Shown piece after piece: positions 55,180 to 64,000 of a DNA stretch of 64,000 nt. The notes beneath the pieces are model-generated. The model was not told where the DNA came from. It did not search any database and saw only the letters and a list, made by a program, of their open reading frames with translations. The DNA is from Cylicocyclus nassatus. Taxonomy: Eukaryota; Nematoda; Chromadorea; Rhabditida; Strongylidae. Both the position numbers and the translations under genes were made by a program. The stretch lies in contig CATQJL010000223.1 of assembly GCA_958299035.1 (NCBI GenBank), positions 75,409,600 through 75,473,599 on the forward strand, written 5' to 3'. The first letter of the stretch is position 1; every line of letters starts with the position of its first letter.

Positions 55180-56160
55180 GGGATCGCAGCTTGAAAGAAA
55201 GCTTCATATTCTGAAGCTCCAGATATCTGGATTTCACGCCGTCTACTCATCAGTAAGTATTCCCATCATCCTCCATTATCAACATATTAGACAGAAGCGA
55301 GAAGCTATACGCATTTTCAGCTTTTTGTAGATCTCCTAATGATCCCCGGAGGAAACGACCGTCTACTCTCTGAAGTGGTTTTCTTTTAACAAAGTTAATG
55401 AAAACATTCCAGAGTTGTGATGCTTATCTAATTCAGCAGCTAAGCATGTTGCTGATAAGAACAAATGAAGTAATGGAATTGGAATCATGAAATTTTCGAT
55501 GAACCACAGCTCGAAAGTTGGGGTTTATCGGAAATATGGATATTTCAAAAGCTCATTTTTTCTTATCAGCAAAGTGGTTAACACTGTTTGTTTAGATAAT
55601 CAGCGCAACTTTGGGATGTTTTCATTAAAGGCAGCGTCCAGGCAAGTCTGGACACATGGGGATCTCACGTGAATAATAATTTTGGGGTCATAACTAAGCC
55701 GCTACTCAACCGGAGCTCAAGTAGTGTTCTAACGGCTGGGTATTCCCCTCGAAACTGGACCCCGCGATCATATTTCGCATGGATTCATGGCGCAAAGCCT
55801 GTATCCTGGCGCGAAACTGCCATGAATCCATGCGAATACGATCGCGGAGTCTAGTTTCGAGGGGAATATCTCAGCCGTTAGAGCACTAAACTGCCATGAA
55901 TCCATGCGAATACGATCGCGGAGTCTATTTTCGAGGGGAATATCTCAGCCGTTAGAGCACTACCTGCGCTGCCACTTGGGCAGCGCCTTAATTAGGGCCG
56001 CAAAGGTACTTTCCACGTAAAATCTCCATAGGTCCGGAACTTCCTGGACGCTGCCCTGAACTTTGAAGAAAGAGAAATGACTTTGAAGAATGAACGGTCA
56101 TCCCGGGGATTATCAGGGGATCATACAAAAAGCTGGAAAGCGGCTCGTACAGCTTCCAAA
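55180..56160. mobile_element. Palindromic element related to 42150-42745, with nested foldback
   Basis: Arms around a centre near 55510 pair (AGCATGTTGCTGATAAGAAC near 55445 against TTCTTATCAGCAAAGTGGTT near 55560). The right arm is interrupted at 55630-56055 by another foldback. Text is shared with the palindrome at 42150-42745, for example CAGGTATCTGGAGTT-like and GATCCCCGG phrases. Confidence 0.72.
55630..56055. mobile_element. Nested foldback element with internal direct duplication
   Basis: Starts GGCAGCGTCCAGGCAAGT and ends CTTCCTGGACGCTGCC. Inside, GAATCCATGCGAATACGATC occurs twice in direct order (about 55824 and 55899) and once inverted (GATCATATTTCGCATGGATT near 55768), and the phrase CTCAGCCGTTAGAGCACTA is repeated with it. 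Confidence 0.8.
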
Positions 56161-56320
56161 CCCTTTTACCCTTATCGAAGAAATTGCATGTAAAAACTTT
56201 TTAAAAAAATCTAGCGAAATATCAGTGTCCAGTCACAATATTGGTACGGTGGCATGCTAATTCAGCGCTACTACGTAAATCTGAAGAAAGACGGCAAAAT
56301 AGTTGTTGAAAGCATAATTA

Positions 56321-57133
56321 TTAGGTTGGAAACTAAGTTTTGCAACTGGTCTCATAACTTCCCTCTCTCTCAACATGGCGTATTCAAATTTTGCCATTGC
56401 GTTGGCTAATACGTAAGCTACAAGTACAGCTGCTGTCCTGCCAAATTCTGACGTCATAGTGAGGGTTACGGTAGGTGCATGGTACGAAGGGGAAAAATTC
56501 AAAGGTTGACGGATTTGGCTGAAACTTGGCATAGGGGTGTTATTCGACACGCTGATCACGAAAACGATAGTGAAATTGCGTGATAAGGGCATTTTTGTAG
56601 GATTACTGTAGGTGCACGATATGGGGTCTCACCCTAAACAAGGAAAAAGGCGTTGATTCAACAAATGAATGTGATATTCGAGTTTGGCAGGTCAAATAAC
56701 CTTACTGTGTAAAGTCTCGGCGGAATTTGAGCTTCGGACTCTTTAGTCATTGACGGTTGTCCCCAACAGCTCTTGCGTACATCGACTCGTTCGACTTTAT
56801 GAGGACGCCAGATCTCGATATGCCCCTAAATTTTGTTTCTTTCTCAATAGACCAAAGGAGTCAACCTCCAGCAATAATTTGTGGACGAATCCGGATTACT
56901 GCGCATGGTCTAGGCTGCCAAAGGCTTCATTTTAGCTTGAAACCCCAAAAATTGTCAAATTTCACTAGTTTTCAAAAAACGCCTGTAACTTTTCTATTTC
57001 GTGTTCAAAATTTAGACAATTTGTGCTCGCTTGTAGCTCACATAGCCTTCTATATAATGCCAAAGTTTGAGTGCGCCATATCCAGAAAGAGCGAAGTTAT
57101 GGAACCAGTTGCAAAACTTAGTTTCCAGCCTAA
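56321..57133. mobile_element. Palindromic TA MITE
   Basis: Ends TTAGGTTGGAAACTAAGTTT and AAACTTAGTTTCCAGCCTAA with TA on both sides. Arms pair through TTGCAACTGGTCTCATAACT against AGTTATGGAACCAGTTGCAA. No coding region. Confidence 0.88.
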
Positions 57134-57134
57134 T

Positions 57135-58076
57135 ACATGGACATATATTATATTTATATTGAAAGCGAAAAATGTGACCAATCAAATCTCGATAAGCTCT
57201 TAATTGTATTTGACTGCTAATTGGAGTGGTTTTTTAATGTAGTTAATGAAGGAGTAGTGCATGCATTGAACGCAAAAAAAGATTGCTAGCTTACCTTTAA
57301 AACAAATTCAAGTATGTTCATAAATAACCATTTCAATTCTGTAGCCAATGTTTGGAAACACGAAAGCCGCAAAAGTTGTTTCAAAAAGAGATTTGAACTC
57401 TAACTATGAAAATGATAATCACAAATCTTGAGTTTTTATATCGTGCTTACAGTATACAACTATAGGTTGAACACAATGTGCCGTATATTGCATGGGCTTA
57501 TCTGTCTTGTTAGCGAACACCATGTTATAGCTAACATCAGTTTCACCTCGATTACAACCATACCTTCGATACATAAAGCCATGTGCTCTAGTAACCTTTA
57601 CTTTGAGCGTCAAGATGAAAAAATGAACAACTTTTTACCTAGAGAAAAGAGCAGAAGTCATTCGAGGCAAGGCCTCTTTTATTATAACATGACTAGGAGT
57701 GAATGTGAATGAGGCAAGCATAGTGAGTGGTATTTGAAAAAAACACAAAAACAAAAAGATTGCGTTTATGTAGAATTTTCTGCTAAAAAGGTTTTTATAT
57801 TTAGTTTTTTTTGAAATTCCTCTGGAAATTAGTACGACATTCTCAGTTAACTTTTTTATAGACTGCGATTGAGTGTAGAAGTTTACGAAAGCTGTTGGAG
57901 TTCAATAACAACGAGAAACTGTGTCTTGCAAAAAAACGAGAAACTAAATTTTGCGCAGAGAGTCGCCACTGAAATGCTGGTTTATCTCCTTAGTATATTT
58001 TTTATGATTAAATGATTTCAGACATCCTCGACGTTGTCAGTGCTCCTGGTCGTGCCATAAGGATCACAACGATAAA
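57135..58076. other. No recognised gene
   Basis: Unassigned AT-rich sequence. Confidence 0.45.
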
Positions 58077-59763
58077 CAGGATGTCCCAAAAGTATATCAC
58101 TTCAATCATCGTTATCTCTTTTTCTAAGAAGCCTTTTGCTTATTTCCAGGCGCCATTTTGTAAAGAGGCTTCAACTTAGATTTACAGTATGAAGCGAATC
58201 AATGATTGCTCTATGTTATGTAGTATTACGGTAGAAACATCAAGCAGGGTTTTGAGCCATAAGGGGCCTTATTTTACCTCAGGAAACAAACAAACAACCT
58301 GAAAAGTTAAACTAAGCTAATTCGAGCCCATAAAACCAAATATGAAGTTTGCACTTTGCCGCAATGCTTCCTTCATAAGTTACGCCAGGTAAACTGCATA
58401 GCTGTTTTTACAAAACTTCATGAAATCGTGATTACACCTCTACAAAAACTTGGCAAACTCGTAAAAAGTTGAGTAATATTAGGTCGTTCCGAAAGTAATG
58501 TCGCTTTTTTCAAACGTACGCCACATTTCGTGGAACAAAGATGTGTAAGAGATTCTGGTAGCATTTGATGCAGCATTTCATTCTCTTTCTAAAAGTTATA
58601 TAACCACTGCACAAAATTCAGTAGCCTCTCGAAAATGTATCGAAACCTGCGACCAGTGCTTTTTGAGAAAACCAAGTTTCACAATTTTTCTAAATTTTTA
58701 TAACAACCCCCGGAAGGAGTCCAAGTTATGTATGGATAGAGCAAACCCTACGGGAAACAGCACAACTTTTTTCTATTTTTCAGAGCTCGTCATGATTTCT
58801 GTATAGATCTTTTGATGGAACCACCGAATTTTAGCAGGCTCGTCTCAGACGCAAAAGCATCAAACACCAAGAAATCGTTGAATTTTGGAACTTACAAAAA
58901 TGGGTAATGGTTTTACACTAATTTTACAAAGCAAATGAGCGTTTACCGCTTCAGATTAGCAACTTTCGAAAATTCCGGGTACAGCCGGAGGCGCCCTGGA
59001 AAACCTGAATTATGATGATGTTATCTTGGAAAACTTGAGGAATCGGAAACCAAAAACAACTGGTAAAAAGAGGAGAAAAAGCTGCGTCGAATGACACCCG
59101 AGTTGCTTGCCGGTTGCTGTTCTGTGAGGTTTGAATTGACCAAATATGGAATTTGATGGCATTTTAAAACTGATTCCAGAAACTCTAAGAAGCAAGCTAA
59201 GGAAAAGAAAAAAATTATTCTGTGTCCTATAGGGTTTGCTCTATCTACCTGCCACTTGTATCTTCGGAGAATAGGTACAAAAATTTTAAAAAATTGCCGA
59301 ACTCGACCACGACAAAAAGCATGAGTTGCAGATTTTGTTAATTTTTCGCAAGCTCAATGAAAGTTGTGCAATGAAATTACAACCATTAGAAAGAGGATGA
59401 AATGCTGCATCGAATGCTTTTAAGGTCTCTTGAGAATCTTGATTCCGTGAAATGTGGCGTTCATTTGAAAAATGCGATATTACTTTTGGAACGACCTAAT
59501 AAAATCAGGGAGAGTAAAAACCCTGCACACCATTTTTCAAATTTTTTGGAGACTTTTTATGAAACATGATTAATCATTTACGCTGTAAAATAAAAATTCC
59601 TACCGCAATTCTACAGTAGTGAAGAGTGATCGGTGATTTGCTCCACACTGTAAATCTACGTCAAAGCCAGCTCTACCAAATGACAACGAAGATGGGCAGA
59701 AGACTTCTTGGAAAAAGAGATATTAATGATCAAACAGTGTATACATACTTTTGGGACACCCTG
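58077..59763. mobile_element. Mariner-like palindromic MITE hosting a second MITE
   Basis: Ends CAGGATGTCCCAAAAGTATA and CATACTTTTGGGACACCCTG; the same family as 43194-43873, sharing GATTTGCTCCACACTGTAAA-like arm text. It is interrupted at 58479-59499 by a MITE of a different family. Confidence 0.86.
58479..59499. mobile_element. TA MITE nested within 58077-59763
   Basis: Ends TTAGGTCGTTCCGAAAGTAA and TTACTTTTGGAACGACCTAA with TA at 58477-58478 and 59500-59501. Same family as 13652-14673 and 17026-18038. No coding region. Confidence 0.9.
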
Positions 59764-61250
59764 TATAATGTTGCACGAGTTAAGACTCCGCGGAGATGTA
59801 CGACCAGAGCCAAATGCTCCGTCGCCTCTCTAGTCTGTCTCCGCTGCTCGTCTGCGTCTTCGCTACGGGATCTTTCATAACGCCGCAGCAGTCGCAATTG
59901 TTTAGGATCTTTCACATATCGGTGAAAGGGTTTCCATAACCAGCCCACTAATCATTATCTCCGCACAGTTTTCAAGGATTGCGAGAAGAAAGGAGGAAAC
60001 TGCCTTGGTTCAGAGGCTCTTCACAAGGTTAGTTCTTTTTGTAGAAAGCTCAAACTTTTTATCCTCTTTTTATGGTTACTTCCAATTTTTTTGCATTACT
60101 GAGTTTTGGGAAATCTTCAATCTTCACATCATTTGAGGTTTCTACTTTAGCGTCGCAACAAAATATCGCGTTGGTTGATGCTGCCAAATTGATTCTACAC
60201 CGATAGCTCACAAATATGAGAAGCACTTTGGATATACAGATGCTGAAGTGCAAATCTACGGGCCACGGCCGAGCCGAGGCCCACTAGCGGCTGAGCCGCG
60301 GACGCTGCGAAATCCCAGCCGGAAAATGGCCGCGGCTCGTCCGGCTCCCAGTGTCTGAGTAGGTCCTTTTAATGAGAATGAATCAATCAAAAATCAGATT
60401 TCAACTTTGCCTTGAAATCTGATCCCTTCGTGAAGCTCAAGAGCTCTCAAAGTTAAGAGTTATGGGGGGGGGTGTAGGGAATGGGGGCGGGGTCGTGCCG
60501 GGGTCCGGCCCAAGAGGGGGTCGTATCCGACGGGCGTGTGCCACATCCCCCGCTGGTCATCCATAACATATAAGAAGGGGGGAGGGGGCTCGCAGTGCAG
60601 GTGACCAATGGCCGGCTGAACCGGGAAAGCCAACTATATAGTATATTATATATGAAAGTATATTATATACTATAGTATATTATATATGAAACTCAAAAAA
60701 TGTCTGTTTGAAGGGTATGTGCATTATAGAAACATGCGCCGCTTAACCGATTAAGCTGAAACTTTGCGCGCAGATGTTTTCTACTCCGGAGACGGTTTTA
60801 GGCTACTTTTTACTAAAAGTAGATGGGTCTCTATCGAATTATTGATTTTCGACACTTCGCAAGGGGAAACTTATCAGACGCTATCAAACCGCTTGCACAT
60901 TTTGGTGTAGATAATTTAATAAAGTTCATTTTCATCTTTAAGTAAAGAAAATGCAGTCGCTCAGAACAATTGTTCTAAGGTAGGCACGTGTCAGTAAGGG
61001 GAAGGGGGGGGTTTCAGTGCAGTACTAAGCATAGGTGCGATAGGGGGAGCCGGGCTCTCCCCAGGTGAAGGGGGTCTCGGCTGTTCCCGACCTTCCAGGA
61101 TGAAGGGGGTATGTGAGTCTAGGGGGGGGGGAGGAAGAGAGAAAAGGTAAAAAGCGTAGTATGAAGAGCTCTAATTTGTACCTTATTTAGGCACAAATTG
61201 AAAAAAAAATTAAAAAATTTTAAAAGAAATCAAAAATTCAAAAAAAAATT
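59764..61250. other. No recognised gene; AT repeat, G-runs and possible Helitron ends
   Basis: Contains an AT-type microsatellite (about 60635-60690), G-rich runs near 60465-60590 and 61005-61135, and at 60610-60720 a junction resembling a Helitron 3' end (GGCTGAACCGGGAAAGCCAAC) followed by a Helitron-like 5' region (ATGTCTGTTTGAAGG). The class of this last piece is uncertain. Confidence 0.4.
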
Positions 61251-61439
61251 GACTTTATGAAGATCTGTGCTCCTTTTTCATTGCATCAACAAAAAACGAA
61301 AGCAATAAGGTTTATCCCAAAAGATGTACAAGTTAGGAACAACACCAATTCCTGCACATCATCATCAACAATATCACTATCGCTAACGTCAGAAGCAACA
61401 AGTTCGCTGCCTGAAAGATCTTCTTCTTCCTCCAAAAGG

Positions 61440-62543
61440 TCATCGGAGTAGAAGTAGAATTGCATGAAAAAGCGTTCTAAGTCGAAAATGGATTGAAAAC
61501 TTTTCTCTAGCGCTTTTGTAATTTTTTCCTAGCCCTCTGGTAGCACCAGGAAAGTCAGCAGGTAGGTGACCAGTTTCTTCATACCATCTTTTAGGATATT
61601 TCAAAAAGTCATACGGTGACATCTTGTCTGGACCACTTATAGCAATCCTTTGAACGAAGTTTCTAGATAACAATATGTTTAGTAGAAGGTTGACAAACCT
61701 TAAGTAATTGCTTAGATGCTCCATCGTTGTACGACTTCTGCGTTGTGTTCTGATAACAGAGTAGATAGAAAATTTCTTTCTCCACCTCTGCCGTGCTAGA
61801 CGGAATGGAAACTAGCTTTGTCAGTAAGTCCATCAGATTTTGCGGTAAGTAATAGGAAAAGAGCCAGATCGCATATGCTTTCGCAACACGGGAAGGAAAT
61901 AGTGCATACTTTTTTGGGCCTTGTCGAACTCTGGCTTCACCTCCTCTGGCATACGTCCTGTTAGCTGATGAGAAAGCTGCTCAACTTCTTCTTCAACAGC
62001 ATCTGCGGAATAGCCAAAAAAAGTAGGTACTATGCTGCGCGTTGTTTTTTTTTCAATATCATAGGTCATAATGTCACAAGGAAAATAACTTTTAAAAGCA
62101 TAAAGCACAGAGTTGGGTTCGCACTCCAGTCGGGATCTAAAAGCAGTAGCTATGCTTTGTACTAACACCTTCCTTTTGTTCATATCCATGTTTGTGAATT
62201 TAGCAGCCTTGAATTCTTCAGCAACCTGAAGATCAGCAATGGACTTCCTGGACATTTCCTCATTGAAACTAGACAATCTGCTTGAATTCCTTATGCAGGA
62301 AATCAGAGAGTTTCGCTCAATTGCCAACTCTGTATCAATGTCGACAACATTTTCATCGGCGTAAAATTCGCCTTCTGCCTCGCTGTGGAACTGGAACACA
62401 TGCGAGTCATCTGCGATTTTGTAAAGTATTCTGCCTGCCGTTTTCTCTTCAAACTGCCAACCTTTCCAAAACATTGAGGGATATTTTATAACATGTTTTT
62501 CTTCTGAATGTCTTAAAGTTTTTGATTCATTGAGACCAACCAT
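61440..62543 (-). pseudogene. hAT-family transposase remnant, frameshifted
   Basis: The longest frame (62543-61833, 236 codons) starts at an ATG preceded by TTTGTAG, a possible splice acceptor. After a shift near 61855 the text becomes YYLPQNLMDLLTKL and VSIPSSTAEVEKEIF, the typical start of the hAT C-terminal dimerisation domain, then KSYNDGASKQLLKV (to about 61700). A second shift near 61690 leads to FVQRIAISGPDKM and LKYPKRWYEETGHLPADF, matching the end of hAT transposases (GP motif and a Trp-containing tail). The N-terminal part, including a BED finger and the first catalytic Asp, was not found. The family cuts and pastes DNA with 8-bp duplications. Assignment rests on the dimerisation domain; the remnant appears inactive. 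Confidence 0.75.
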
Positions 62544-62871
62544 TCTCTACAAATTAGGTAAGGTGAGTCTAGAGCGTTTTCACGAAAGTGACCTTCTTCA
62601 GCGCTAGGTTTACAGAGTATAGATTCCAGAAATGAGGGGTTTTTGTGTGAAGGTGCGGAAATTTACCAATCTCCCGTAGTTTTTTGAGTGTGTGCTAATA
62701 ATGATGGCATGTCTGCCAATCAAAAGCGCATTTTTTACCAAAAAAAATATGAACATATAACGACGATAAGCACGCTTAAATAGACGCGTTCGCTCACGTT
62801 CCCGTTAGTGCTGATAGCGATGTCAGTCCACAGCACATTTTTTACTATTAACTTGCTCCACCTCGCTCTTA

Positions 62872-63565
62872 TTAGGTCGTCCCGAAAGTTTTTGCGCACG
62901 ATTTTCAAAAATTCATAATTTCTGATTTTCCCAACCGATTTGACTGCTTTCACTTTTATATGAAAGGGTAAGTTATGCTCTTTATAATATCTTCTCAGCT
63001 GCTTAGTAATTTCATCTCTTGCATAGATAGGAGCGATAGAAGAAAATTTGGTCAAAATTTGAATTTTCTGTGTAGGGCCATGAAAAATCTGAGACTTGCA
63101 ACAAAAATCGGAGCAGTCAGTAGGTTCTTCCACCAGCTCTTTCTAATGGTGCAAAGTTTGCGCCGATTGAGCGTCTCTATGAAAAGTTATGATTTCCCTG
63201 AAAAATGCCTAGATAAACCATTCGCCCTTTCGTATTGCTTGCTCGAAAATCATAACTTTTCGTAGAGACCCTCAATCAGCGCAAACTTTGCACTGTTAGA
63301 AAGAGCTGGTGAAAGAACCTACAATACTGACTGCTCCGATTTTTGTTGCAAGTCTCCGTTTTTTCATGACCCTACACAGAAAATTCAAATTTTGACCAAT
63401 TTTCTTCTATCACTCCTATCTATGCAACAGATGATTACTGAGCAGCTGAGATGCCATTATAAATAGCATGACTTACCCTTTCATATAAAAGTGAAAGCAG
63501 TCAAATCGGTTGGAAAAATCAGAAGATTTTTGAAAATCGTGCGCAAAAACAATCGGGACGACCTA
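62872..63565. mobile_element. Palindromic TA MITE
   Basis: Starts TTAGGTCGTCCCGAAAGTTT and ends ATCGGGACGACCTA, flanked by TA. Arms include CGCACGATTTTCAAAAATTC and the complement. The interior TTTTGACCAATTTTCTTCTA is shared with 10065-10760, so the two belong to one family. Confidence 0.86.
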
Positions 63566-64000
63566 TACAATGTGTTGGCTTTTATGGGTCACCGGAGCAA
63601 ATGATTTTTAGAGCCGGGAAGCAAAAAAGCCCTAGCATGCTTTACACCATTCGAAAGCTGAGATCATGGAGAATCGACTCTTAGGCCGTCGACTTTTTTC
63701 TAGGTCTTCTGTGCCGCGAGATATGAGGGATTTTATGTGCTTCAAAAATTAACTGATTTTGTGTCCTCACTTTCTGCTCTCCAAATGAATGCTACGAGAA
63801 AGTCGACGGTCTACGTTTGTTAATGAAGGATTGCTCTTTAACACAGATAGATAATCAGCAGTGATTAGGTCTTCATTTGGCAGAAATCTGCTGTTGAAAT
63901 TGAACATGTTTTCAGATAAAATGCGGTGTATCTCTCGGTAGAGGGGGGCTAGAAAGAAGTCGACGGTATAGGTCGAATCCTCTTTTCCTGAGCTTTCGAA
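63566..64000. other. No recognised gene; repeated GTCGAC phrase
   Basis: The phrase GTCGACGGT or its complement ACCGTCGAC-like text occurs near 63683, 63803 and 63960, suggesting part of a longer palindromic element that continues past the window. Confidence 0.35.

Overview
The window is nuclear DNA of a parasitic nematode, most likely a strongylid (hookworm-like) worm. It is AT-rich and intron-bearing. It carries two RTE-type retrotransposon subfamilies of the kind seen in hookworm genomes, a Pao/BEL element with a fused envelope-like region, and very many TA-flanked palindromic elements. Genus and species cannot be told from the sequence. No rRNA, tRNA, CRISPR array or prokaryotic feature was seen.

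Layout. 1-5300 (minus strand): a decayed BEL/Pao retrotransposon (gag, protease, remnants of RT and RNase H, integrase, C-terminal domain, envelope-like region running off the left edge), with a 215-bp tandem duplication upstream of gag. 5400-8150 (minus): a decayed RTE retrotransposon. 8450-12700: G/C-run hairpins and degenerate monomer repeats split by a palindromic MITE. 13650-18750: five palindromic TA elements standing end to end, then a sixth at 18912-19657. 20600-27400: scattered foldbacks and a mariner-like TIR element. 27785-36110 (plus): one RTE copy cut into four collinear pieces by nested insertions, including a 1.2-kb TIR element with a 5-bp target duplication and a Helitron holding a large internal palindrome.

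36631-54853 (plus): the one convincing host gene, a secreted-type S1 (trypsin/chymotrypsin fold) serine protease. It is spread over at least seven exons with an 11-kb intron and a 5.9-kb intron full of repeats, including two tandem Helitron dimers, a mariner MITE and a Tc1-like palindrome. The His, Asp and Ser of the triad are all visible. A local reading-frame problem near 48457 can be explained either by a one-base indel or by an alternative splice choice. 55180-60900: further nested palindromic elements. 61440-62543 (minus): a frameshifted hAT transposase remnant. 62872-63565: another palindromic TA element.

The window has little functional coupling between genes. It is mainly a record of successive transposon insertions around one protease locus. 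The least explained structures are the end-to-end MITE stack, the paired Helitron dimers, the Helitron with an internal inverted copy, and the 1.2-kb TIR element with a CATTG duplication.
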